DNA of 64,000 nt from a virus. Below the pieces are notes generated by a model, which ran no database searches, had not been told where the DNA came from, and worked only from the letters and a program-made list of their open reading frames with translations. Made by a program: the position numbers and the translations under genes. Within the stretch, counting starts at the first letter, position 1. Each line of letters begins with the position of its first letter. This document shows, one piece after another, positions 56,046-64,000 of this stretch. Location: positions 1 through 64,000 of IMG/VR virus record IMGVR_UViG_3300033145_001595; one strand, written 5' to 3'.

Positions 56046-57419
56046 CTACTTTTCAGCAATAACGGCAAAATCTTTTCCAAGCATGTAACTTTTAACTACA
56101 TTAAAATTTGCTTTTTCAAAAAGATTCAAAACATCAGAACAGCATTGCATTGTATGGCAATGATCCCCCTTAAAGCTAATGCCACCCTTAAACTCAATAG
56201 GCACAACAATCATAGCGTACCCACCAGATTTCAAGACTCGTTTTACCTCTGAGAGCACTTGAACGGGATCATGACAATGCTCAAGATTATGAAATTCAGT
56301 AACAGCCCGAAATGTATTATCTTCATACCTACTAAGATCATGTGCATCACCCTGTTCAACTGGACGCCCATTATCATAAGCCCACTTAGCAGACCAAGGA
56401 GACAACTCAATACCATGAATAGTATTATATTCAAATCCACATTCCATTAAATAATTTAATACATATCCATCCCTAGAACCTATGTCCAATAAAGGAAGAT
56501 CTTCCCTTTCCAAATAACCTTCCTCGTCCAAAAACTCTAAGAAACTATTAACATCACGCCTTTGTCTCTTCTTATCAGGATACCAGTCCCTACCCGGCGA
56601 ACGCTTTGCTTGGTATGCTACATAAGCAGCTTGTCCACTTGGCTTTGCTAAACCTAAATCAGTATCCAAAGTTAATGCTACTTCGGGCTCTTTCCAAATA
56701 GCCTTTCGGAAAAAAATTTCTTCTTGAACTACTCTATGTTCTTTCATCCAACTTTTTTCCGAATCCACCTTAACCTGCATTTTTATTAGTTTCAAATTTT
56801 CTTCTTGATTACTGGAAAGGCAAAGAAATAATTCTTTTTCTTTCACTTCCCCATCAATTCCAATAACTGTACGCATAAATTCTTCTTTGAACAAGGCTTC
56901 AAAAGTCATATCTTCAAAATAAGCTGTATGAATAAAATAATCATTATGTATTGATCTATAATAAATTGTAGAACGTGCTTCATTAATAAATATGTCAGAA
57001 ACACTATACACTTTAACACCACTAAAATAAGCTTTAAGTCCAATTGCTATACAATCACCATCATACTCAGATTCAGGTAATTGACATGGAGCAAGTTTTT
57101 CAACAACATTTTTATTCATAAAAATCAATGGTCCAAACGGTGCTTGTACTCGTAAAAACCTGTAAGGCTTACCTTTCCGAGTAGGAAGTGGTTCTTCGGT
57201 AAATTCAGTATGAATTAATGTACTTAAACTCCAATTAGCATTATTTACTATAGTCTTTGATTCATCATTTGCTAAACGTATAATAGTAGGTACTAAAACA
57301 TGATCCTGTTCTTTAGCAACAACTATCATGGCACTAATAGTATCTAAATCATAAGTACCATTATCAAGATTTTTAACATCACCAGCAATAGCACCCCAAT
57401 CATAAAATCTAATACCCAT
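56046..57419 (-). CDS. Truncated glycosyltransferase-methyltransferase fusion
   Basis: A 457-aa protein. N-terminal ~170 residues resemble the second half of a GalNAc-transferase-like GT (APFGPLIFMNKNVVEKL, YDGDCIAIGLKAYFSGVKVYSV), but the nucleotide-binding first half is absent. Residues 300-457 are a class I methyltransferase: LLDIGSRDGYVLNYLMECG, GIELSPWSAKWAYD, AVTEFHNLEHCHDPVQVL. It may act with a neighbouring GT. Confidence 0.78.
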   Translation of the reverse strand: MGIRFYDWGAIAGDVKNLDNGTYDLDTISAMIVVAKEQDHVLVPTIIRLANDESKTIVNNANWSLSTLIHTEFTEEPLPTRKGKPYRFLRVQAPFGPLIFMNKNVVEKLAPCQLPESEYDGDCIAIGLKAYFSGVKVYSVSDIFINEARSTIYYRSIHNDYFIHTAYFEDMTFEALFKEEFMRTVIGIDGEVKEKELFLCLSSNQEENLKLIKMQVKVDSEKSWMKEHRVVQEEIFFRKAIWKEPEVALTLDTDLGLAKPSGQAAYVAYQAKRSPGRDWYPDKKRQRRDVNSFLEFLDEEGYLEREDLPLLDIGSRDGYVLNYLMECGFEYNTIHGIELSPWSAKWAYDNGRPVEQGDAHDLSRYEDNTFRAVTEFHNLEHCHDPVQVLSEVKRVLKSGGYAMIVVPIEFKGGISFKGDHCHTMQCCSDVLNLFEKANFNVVKSYMLGKDFAVIAEK

Positions 57420-57421
57420 TT

Positions 57422-60400
57422 TTATTTACCTTTCGAATCATAATTAATACTCAAAAATTCCATAAAATCCTCTGCATGTGTTCCCCCACCTGCTTTTCCA
57501 AGCATAGCAAAGAAATCTCCATCTGTCTTTCCATAGGCCTCTTTAAGTTTTGTCCAAATAGCACGCGCTTTCTGAACCTCTTCAGACTTCAAAAAAGTAT
57601 CTATCCTATCATCATAACCATGCTCAAGAAGATATGGCTTAAAATACTCATAAGCTACATCACCAAAGAACAAATAATGAATAAGATGAGCATTCATTAA
57701 TGTACCCACATGAGGAACGTCCATAGTACCCTTTTTGTACATATGCTCAAAAGTAATATCTCTAGACGCATACATAGGTACTCCTATAATCCAAGCAGCT
57801 AAACCTATGTACTGTTCATTGTACGCCCACAGTCCAGGTAAGGTAGGCCAGCCCCCAAGTCGATTTAACACCTTTTTGCTCATAACGTAACCAGCCCCAA
57901 TAATAGCATCACGTCGAATAAAAGGAGTATCCGGCTTAGTGGTGATATGAGAATTAAGAATACCCCATTTGGGTTTAAGAGAGAATCGCGCTCCATACGT
58001 ACGAGCTTCTGACTTCTTAGCATTACCAAGATTACAAACATTTACTACCACAATACCGTCTTTCTCCTGAGCATGTGCTGCCGCCCATTCAATACCATAT
58101 TGTGTAATAACCCTCTGGTGACAATCCATAACACAGATCATTTCACCACGAGCAACAGAAATAGCCTCTGCCCTACTCCTAGAAACACCAATACGCTCAG
58201 TATGCCTAATTATACGAATCCTATCCTGTATATCTGCCCTCCAATGTCCGGCAAGCTTTGGACGAATATTGTCTGCAATATTATCCGGGATGCTTCCATC
58301 GGTAGAGGCATCATCAACAAGAATAATTTCAAACCTAGTTTGTCCACTATTGATAATGGATCGTAATGTTAATTCGACTTCTTTACCCTCATTATAGGCA
58401 GTAAGAATAACAGAAATCGGTAGTACCTTTTTAATAGACTGATTATGCTCTCCACAGGTTTCAGTAGGTACTCGCAGAACATCACGGAAGAATTCAGCAT
58501 CAGAATGAATTCTACCTTTCTGCCAATGGCCCGTCTCGTAAAGTTTACCTGCCTTCATAGCTTCTAAAGTACTGCGGTGTTCGGGACTTATTTGATTTAT
58601 GTAATGAGGTTCCCAAACATTTTCATATGTTTCCCGATCAAACAAAGCAAGATGGGAAGCAAGATGGTTTAGATTCAAGTCACTTGTTGGAGGATAACCC
58701 CAAGGCGGCTCTTTACTACCCTTTGCAGCTTCAGACCTATAAAGATGCCGCACAGTGTACTTGGGGAAACAATAGCATTCAACTCCATGTAACCATGCCC
58801 ACGAATTCAATGCCGATTCTTCATAACCCCATTTGCCATTGATAGACGGCCAACGTGTAAGATCATCAAAAATCTCACGAGGCACAAAATAACAAGCTCC
58901 TAAAACACCCGTTGTTAATTCTGGATCAGTACCTTTAGTTCTATAATAAGAACATCCAATTTTACCATCCCTATGATAATTAAGTTTTGCCCCCCAACCT
59001 TGAGGACCACCAAACATTGCAGCTACTCCGGGACAGGCGATAGCGTGCTTTTCTAAGACGAACCCACCTATCTCATGCCACATTCCCTTTGGATAGCGCA
59101 TATGAGCATCTGAGCTAACTACTACCCGACCACGCGCGGCTGCAAAGCCAATGTTTCTTGCCATGCCAGCACCAACAGATTTTTTCAATGTGATTACTAT
59201 AACATAGGCATTATTAGTATTATACTTGTTCAAACCCTCACATGACCCATCTGTAGACGCATCATCCACTACGATTACCTCCAACGGGCCTGTAGTGGCC
59301 GCTATGGCACTTTCAACAGTCTTAGCAACCTCTTCCCCCTCATTCATAGAAGCATACACCACAGACACCATAAAATCAGATTTCATAGTAGTAAATGACT
59401 CATCTGTATGTGGCGGGGGTGCTACACCGGGGAGCACGCCGAAGGGATGGGTTTTCCTATCCTTAACACGTTCTTCTGCGGTTGGAAGGGGTCCAACTTT
59501 TTCCACTGTATTTGTTTTTACTATTTCCTTTTTTGGAGTTAGTCGCATGTTTACTGGTTGCTCCTGTTCTATACCATTATTAAGTAATCGAGTTACCTCA
59601 GAAAATACTATTCTACTTATTTGACAAAAATCTTCATACGGTGTAATAGTCGTAATTTTTTTACCCGTTGTTGGGTCTGTGCTAATAACAATTCTATTAC
59701 CACACATAAGATCAACAAAACATGGACAATTACATGTTGGGGCACATTCACAATCTTGACATTGAGCATTAGTAGGGAAAGGTGTAATTTTATCATAAAT
59801 AGTAGTAGCTGGATTATTTAGTTCTGCTACATTAACACCATTTTTTAAGTCACCAATTTTATAAAAGTTTCTTCCATCTATAGCTGCTTTATAGCACCCA
59901 AAAATATCACCAGATGCATTTACGGCACACCTACTACTTGCTACACCACAACTACCACAATTATTACCCTTTTTACATATCTCTGCACCCTTATATGTAA
60001 ATGTGTACGATCCATTCAGAAAACTAAGGCGCTTGCCCTTTAATGAACTACTATTAAGAAAAGAATCAGCACACTCACGTATTTGCAAATCTAACGTAGA
60101 ATAAAACTCAGACGGCCATTCTGGCTCAATACATATGAATTCCACTTCTACCAAATCTGTAAAACTAAGTAAATGCAAAGCACTTTTTGCCATATCAACA
60201 ATAGTAGCTTGGGTAACAACCATCTTAATAGTAGGATGCAACCCAAGCAAACGCATATCTTTCAATGCAGAATGTGCAACACCAAACTTTACACCATTCT
60301 TATGCACTGAATTTATTGATTCATCCCCATCTACATGAGCTTCTACAATAATATTATGTTCTTTAAGAAATGCAATCTTTTCCCCATCCATATTCTGCAA

Positions 60401-60790
60401 ATTAGTTTTTACTGTTATCTCTGCATCAAGGTCTAAAACATTACTAATATTACGAGCAGTAGATAAAAGAAAAGAAGTAACTGTAAAATTCAACAAAGGT
60501 TCTTGACCAAGAAAATTTATCTTAATCTTCCTCTTCTCTTTTTTAATAAGAACTATATTATCTTTTTCCTTTTTCTCCTCTTCCTTTTCTTCCACAATCT
60601 TTTCCGCAGCTACAGAAGCTATATGCATATTCAAAAACCACGTAATAGCATTAGCAAAATTAGTTTGAATCTTCTCTGCGGATGCCGGAGCATTGTCTGG
60701 CCCGCTCTTGTTCGTACAGTAATCACACGTCAAGTTACAACCCCATTGAAAAACTAAATCCAGTTCTGTAGGTAAAAACCTATCAACCAT
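57422..60790 (-). CDS. Radical SAM-SPASM and double GT2 fusion, 1122 aa
   Basis: Start ATG 60790 is chosen (AGGAG 8 nt upstream). Residues about 1-400: radical SAM domain with FQWGCNLTCDYCTNK (CxxxCxxC), KINFLGQEPLL, and a Cys-rich SPASM-like region (NNCGSCGVASSRC, then QCQDCECAPTCNC). Residues about 470-760: GT2 with MVSVVYASMNEGEEV, VIVVDDASTDGS, VVSSDAHMRY. Residues about 800-1100: second GT2 with ISVILTAYNEGKEV, IILVDDASTDGS, CVMDCHQR. Three catalytic domains in one chain are unusual; they suggest modification of a peptide or lipid carrier and glycosyl transfer (inference). Confidence 0.9.
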   Translation of the reverse strand: MVDRFLPTELDLVFQWGCNLTCDYCTNKSGPDNAPASAEKIQTNFANAITWFLNMHIASVAAEKIVEEKEEEKKEKDNIVLIKKEKRKIKINFLGQEPLLNFTVTSFLLSTARNISNVLDLDAEITVKTNLQNMDGEKIAFLKEHNIIVEAHVDGDESINSVHKNGVKFGVAHSALKDMRLLGLHPTIKMVVTQATIVDMAKSALHLLSFTDLVEVEFICIEPEWPSEFYSTLDLQIRECADSFLNSSSLKGKRLSFLNGSYTFTYKGAEICKKGNNCGSCGVASSRCAVNASGDIFGCYKAAIDGRNFYKIGDLKNGVNVAELNNPATTIYDKITPFPTNAQCQDCECAPTCNCPCFVDLMCGNRIVISTDPTTGKKITTITPYEDFCQISRIVFSEVTRLLNNGIEQEQPVNMRLTPKKEIVKTNTVEKVGPLPTAEERVKDRKTHPFGVLPGVAPPPHTDESFTTMKSDFMVSVVYASMNEGEEVAKTVESAIAATTGPLEVIVVDDASTDGSCEGLNKYNTNNAYVIVITLKKSVGAGMARNIGFAAARGRVVVSSDAHMRYPKGMWHEIGGFVLEKHAIACPGVAAMFGGPQGWGAKLNYHRDGKIGCSYYRTKGTDPELTTGVLGACYFVPREIFDDLTRWPSINGKWGYEESALNSWAWLHGVECYCFPKYTVRHLYRSEAAKGSKEPPWGYPPTSDLNLNHLASHLALFDRETYENVWEPHYINQISPEHRSTLEAMKAGKLYETGHWQKGRIHSDAEFFRDVLRVPTETCGEHNQSIKKVLPISVILTAYNEGKEVELTLRSIINSGQTRFEIILVDDASTDGSIPDNIADNIRPKLAGHWRADIQDRIRIIRHTERIGVSRSRAEAISVARGEMICVMDCHQRVITQYGIEWAAAHAQEKDGIVVVNVCNLGNAKKSEARTYGARFSLKPKWGILNSHITTKPDTPFIRRDAIIGAGYVMSKKVLNRLGGWPTLPGLWAYNEQYIGLAAWIIGVPMYASRDITFEHMYKKGTMDVPHVGTLMNAHLIHYLFFGDVAYEYFKPYLLEHGYDDRIDTFLKSEEVQKARAIWTKLKEAYGKTDGDFFAMLGKAGGGTHAEDFMEFLSINYDSKGK

Positions 60791-60825
60791 TCTCCATTCT
60801 CCTAAGTTACACAGAAATTGCCCAT

Positions 60826-61200
60826 CTACTCTATTACACACCTAGCTCTAACATAAAAGCGACAAAGAAAATTGCAACTACGGGCAGAAAGCTCATATCC
60901 ATATCTAGCTGGATGTTTACACCGAAATCGCCTAGAACAACACAGTCCTGTTTCCTCAGCATCTTTACACATTCCAGCAGTGGATGCAATGGTATCATGG
61001 ATATTTGGTCTTTTTGATAGGTAGTTGTCATTGTTTATAGGCAGACCGTAAGGACAGTCAAAATCTACATTAACTATGTCAGAAAAAATCTTACACTTTT
61101 CTTCACGCCATAATCTCATTTGACGACAAACATGAACAGCTTTTTTGCCCTTACATATTTGAGCACAAACTTCCTCACGAAATAATCTTATTCTTCTCAT
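60826..61200 (-). CDS. Cys-rich 124-aa protein
   Basis: Contains VCAQICKGKK, CPYGLP, MCKDAEETGLCCSRRFRC, SCNFLC and ARC (about 11 Cys), suggestive of zinc or Fe-S sites. It ends inside the GGTGTGTAATA promoter-like motif at 60,833. Its upstream neighbour is a virion-like gene; no family is recognised. Confidence 0.72.
   Translation of the reverse strand: MRRIRLFREEVCAQICKGKKAVHVCRQMRLWREEKCKIFSDIVNVDFDCPYGLPINNDNYLSKRPNIHDTIASTAGMCKDAEETGLCCSRRFRCKHPARYGYELSARSCNFLCRFYVRARCVIE
60833..60838 (-). promoter_or_regulatory. -10-like box, GGTGTGTAATA
   Basis: TGTAAT preceded by AGGTG and followed by AGAG, as in the ncRNA promoter at 16.2 kb. It lies in the last codons of the 124-aa gene and could drive the radical SAM-GT fusion operon. 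Confidence 0.45.
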
Positions 61201-61203
61201 GGC

Positions 61204-62835
61204 CTATGGTGAATCTCTACCCCCTAAAGCACTCAAACCCGGCATCCCATCAAACCCGTCAAACCCAACAACTATTTCTGTAGATACATCTTCAGCCCCT
61301 ATAGCAACTTTTACCATATTTTGTGACACAGTAGAAGGAACTGTGGCATATGCCCCATAAGGATTTGGAACATCAAAATCTGGTATTGCCAAACTAGTTC
61401 TAGACATAGGAACTAAATACATATTAGCATTACCTTTATTATAACTAGGATAAGATATACTAGAAGCATTTGAATAAATAGTACGCTTAAACATTTCAAG
61501 TAAATGATAATATGTATTAGGATCATCTGTCGGTTCCCACAGCGTAGTAACAATCCAAATATCTATATCATCCGCATCTATACCATCCCATTCTATTTTG
61601 TATAAACCATATGAAAGTGTTTCTGTTAAATGTACTCCCTCATTATTACCATTAGTATAAATACCATAACCAGCTACATAGGCAGCAGTGCTAGAAATAA
61701 AATTAACATATAATTGTTGCTGTGTTTCAAACATACGATAAATCTGATTATTTGGCACATTAAAAGGAAGCCCACATTGTTTAATTGCATTTACATCACA
61801 ATTAAAAAAAGTATTAGTAAACTGAACTTGCCAACTACTACCACCCACATTTTGTACTAAAACAGTGCGTATACCAAGTCCACCCACACCTGGATACCCA
61901 GGACGAGCGGTTAAATGTCCCCACAAATTTATTTTTACTACTGGCTGCCCAGCCTCTATTTGCCAACTATAATCATTAGAACCAACAGCAATAAATCGCC
62001 CATCTTCAGTATATTGAATAAATCTATCTCCCTGAGTATAACTTGAATAATAACCAGGAACTTCTTGCTGCCAAACCCCCGGCCCATCAGCCGTCATATC
62101 AGTTGTCCAAAATGAATATCCAAGTGTATCTGTATTATACAATATTTTTGCAGCCTGACCTGCCCTATTAAAACAAAATCCTCGTTTACCACATTCTAAT
62201 GATACAGGTGTTTTCATATTACCTGCCCCATCTATACCCGTCCAATATAAATCCGTTTCATACGGCCATGCCGGGAGGGTAAACGGATTTGCTTTCCATG
62301 CAATGCCAATTGACTTGCCTGAATCACCAAAATATCTAAGTTGAGTTACTTCAGTAACATAAACATCACTTTCAAAATCACGTGGATATGGACCAAAAAC
62401 TTTTGGCATCCAATTCGCTCCCGTATGATTCCATTCGCACAAAGAAGGAAATTGATAATTTGTATCCCACCATTCACAACCACCTAAATTTGTATAACCA
62501 ATATAACTACTAGCTGTAACATCTGTTTGGTGGTAAAAAGAATATTCAAATGGATATTTTACCCCACCATCTGTTTGAACACTTAACTTTTCAAAATAGC
62601 CTCCAAATGCAGAAATATATCCACTAGGCCATTCCATAAGTAATACTTCTTTTACAGTTCCATCATTCAAAGCTATATCCATTACATCTTCATCAAATTC
62701 TCCACTAGTAAATAATGGATATAAACAAAGCCACCCACTATTTTTTTGTAATTGAAGAACATTACCTGAAATACAAGACGGATAATCACCTGTACCATCC
62801 CACCAAACTCGACCCGTTGCCCAATAATCTGCCAT
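61204..62835 (-). CDS. Putative virion/tail protein, 543 aa
   Basis: Aromatic, Gly- and Asn-rich with many short beta segments and repeated W-Y patterns (WWDGTGDYPSC, GYTNLGGCEWWDTNY, FIQYTEDGRFIAVGSNDY), and Gly/Pro-rich C-terminus. Such composition is typical of tail fibre or receptor-binding proteins. No specific family is assigned. It is transcribed toward the glycan operon. Confidence 0.68.
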   Translation of the reverse strand: MADYWATGRVWWDGTGDYPSCISGNVLQLQKNSGWLCLYPLFTSGEFDEDVMDIALNDGTVKEVLLMEWPSGYISAFGGYFEKLSVQTDGGVKYPFEYSFYHQTDVTASSYIGYTNLGGCEWWDTNYQFPSLCEWNHTGANWMPKVFGPYPRDFESDVYVTEVTQLRYFGDSGKSIGIAWKANPFTLPAWPYETDLYWTGIDGAGNMKTPVSLECGKRGFCFNRAGQAAKILYNTDTLGYSFWTTDMTADGPGVWQQEVPGYYSSYTQGDRFIQYTEDGRFIAVGSNDYSWQIEAGQPVVKINLWGHLTARPGYPGVGGLGIRTVLVQNVGGSSWQVQFTNTFFNCDVNAIKQCGLPFNVPNNQIYRMFETQQQLYVNFISSTAAYVAGYGIYTNGNNEGVHLTETLSYGLYKIEWDGIDADDIDIWIVTTLWEPTDDPNTYYHLLEMFKRTIYSNASSISYPSYNKGNANMYLVPMSRTSLAIPDFDVPNPYGAYATVPSTVSQNMVKVAIGAEDVSTEIVVGFDGFDGMPGLSALGGRDSP

Positions 62836-62857
62836 TATTGTATTTTACCTTTTTATC

Positions 62858-63925
62858 TTACGGAAGTTCCCTTAAACACATTCTGCCAGCCGGTTCTCCA
62901 CCAGCTATTCCAGTAGCATTCACATAAACAGAAAGAAAGTTTCCGGGATCGTCTCTCAAATGGCATGGAATGAATGTGAAAAGTAATGATTCTGGATCAG
63001 TTTTACCTAGTATTCCATAAGAACCGTTTCTTATCATCAGGTCAGGTGCGCGATAAACTTTGAAAGAACTACCCACTACAACACCATCATTGCCACAATA
63101 CTTTACATCATACTGTACTTCATTTGCAGTCATATCCTCTTGTGCTTTTATTAAAGTACCTATTTTACCGCTGCTGTTACATGGGATAAGTACTGGATAC
63201 AAGGAAGCTGGATTTGTTTTTCCAATAAATGCATATTCATCTGTTAATATTATAATTCCAGGGGGTCGATAAACATCAAAAGCAACTCCCACTACAACAC
63301 CAGTAGCATTACAGTATTTTACTTCATAAGCTATACCATCAACTGTCATGTCCTCTTGAGCTTTTACCAAACTACCTATAGTACTACTTGAACCTGCACC
63401 GGGAGCGAATAGAACGGCGTTGTAAGTAACTCCACCATATACTTTCTCACCAAGATTTATTAATGGACCATCATCTTGTGCTTGAACAACAGTACTACCA
63501 TTTGTAGAACCCAATCTATCACCTACAGCAACATCAAGACCTTGAACAAGACAAGCTCCATAGATATACACCCATCCCGCATAACCATCATCAATACGCT
63601 GATCTGTAATTCCTACAAACTCTAAATTATCTGCTGTAGGAGTATCAAAAGTTGGAAATATTTTAGAATTATCTCCTGTTACTATCCCATCAAGTTCTAC
63701 TAACTGTGCTATATCTATAGTTCCACCAGAAGTATTTTGTGCCATAATCCGGGACTGCATAGAAGGCCAACCAAAAATACCATTTGTTGATGCAATTATA
63801 GAATTTGTCCTAATACCATCTACTATTAAGTTCAAATCCTTTGCCATTATAGGATCGCCACTTTCATAGGAAGCTGGTAAGGACGCTGCCTGTGCCATTG
63901 GGCGAACTGATTCTCTATCTGACAT
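62858..63925 (-). CDS. Virion-like protein with tandem ~70-aa repeats
   Basis: A 355-aa protein. After an N-terminal helical part (DPIMAKDLNLIVDGIRTNSI), the C-terminal half contains two copies of a unit with KAQEDMT, DVKYC/EVKYC, GVVVG, F-VYR-P and GKT-P-SL, ending in a short Gly-rich tail. Structural repeats of this kind occur in tail fibres and spikes. AAGGAAT precedes the ATG. Confidence 0.75.
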   Translation of the reverse strand: MSDRESVRPMAQAASLPASYESGDPIMAKDLNLIVDGIRTNSIIASTNGIFGWPSMQSRIMAQNTSGGTIDIAQLVELDGIVTGDNSKIFPTFDTPTADNLEFVGITDQRIDDGYAGWVYIYGACLVQGLDVAVGDRLGSTNGSTVVQAQDDGPLINLGEKVYGGVTYNAVLFAPGAGSSSTIGSLVKAQEDMTVDGIAYEVKYCNATGVVVGVAFDVYRPPGIIILTDEYAFIGKTNPASLYPVLIPCNSSGKIGTLIKAQEDMTANEVQYDVKYCGNDGVVVGSSFKVYRAPDLMIRNGSYGILGKTDPESLLFTFIPCHLRDDPGNFLSVYVNATGIAGGEPAGRMCLRELP

Positions 63926-63936
63926 TATTATATTCC

Positions 63937-64000
63937 TTATAACGGTAAAGCTGTAAAGTCCTCTTCAGGATATACATCTGCATAAAATGTAATACTTAAC
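63937..64000 (-). CDS. Partial gene at the right edge
   Basis: An open frame running off the window end encodes ...LSITFYADVYPEEDFTALPL and stop at 63937-63939, 11 nt upstream of the 355-aa gene. Only the C-terminal ~20 residues are visible; the function is unknown. Confidence 0.6.
   Translation of the reverse strand, partial: LSITFYADVYPEEDFTALPL

Overview
The window is a stretch of a large tailed double-stranded DNA phage genome (Caudoviricetes). It carries a spliced-type large terminase, a phage-style replisome and recombination set, virion-like genes and a glycan gene cluster, and it has no rRNA, ribosomal or central-metabolism operons. The host is very probably a bacterium with a standard sigma-70 holoenzyme: twelve near-perfect copies of a TTGACA-N17-TATAAT promoter lie in the left quarter, most genes have AGGAG-type ribosome binding sites, and the phage encodes its own small sigma-like protein. 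The host genus cannot be read from the sequence.

Layout. Positions 1-15.9 kb (leftward) are an early/accessory region of about 38 small genes, many of them zinc-ribbon, membrane or unknown proteins. It also holds a sigma-like factor, a Ycf46-like AAA+ ATPase with an acidic partner, DUF2958, S-adenosylhomocysteine hydrolase and an odd tRNA-Ser-like gene. Single genes or short operons are driven by a repeated promoter-leader cassette, often with a terminator hairpin touching the next -35 box. Positions 15.9-16.5 kb hold a candidate ncRNA with its own promoter and terminator, and the second copy of a duplicated non-coding element (first copy 8.75-9.06 kb). Positions 16.5-26.3 kb (leftward) are one long replication/DNA-modification operon: a 342-aa unknown protein, DnaB-like helicase, SNF2 helicase, three methyltransferases, small zinc proteins, a PP-loop ATPase, an HNH nuclease and DnaG-like primase.

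A 0.5-kb divergent AT-rich region full of palindromes (26.3-26.77 kb) separates this from the rightward block at 26.8-49.5 kb. That block holds winged-helix and membrane proteins, sliding clamp, a UDG-DNA polymerase I fusion, clamp loader, gp32-like SSB, a UvsY-like protein, RNA ligase, RecA/UvsX, RuvC-like resolvase, a radical SAM protein, a split Rad50/SbcC ATPase bracketing an SbcD nuclease, small terminase, and large terminase interrupted by a LAGLIDADG intein with class-3 features. Unknown genes and an alkaline-phosphatase-superfamily protein follow.

Positions 49.5-64 kb (leftward, ending at a rho-independent terminator at 49.4 kb) hold a glycan/modification cluster: GT2 enzymes, DegT aminotransferase, Gfo/Idh/MocA oxidoreductase, methyltransferases and an 1122-aa radical SAM-SPASM plus double-GT2 fusion. 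Two virion-like proteins lie upstream of it. SahH and at least six methyltransferase-like domains form a plausible SAM-dependent modification and by-product clearance theme. The most unusual material is non-coding: the promoter cassette array, the duplicated elements with (GTAGAW)n blocks, the 16-kb ncRNA, the tRNA-like gene and the hairpin-dense segment at 27.4-27.65 kb.
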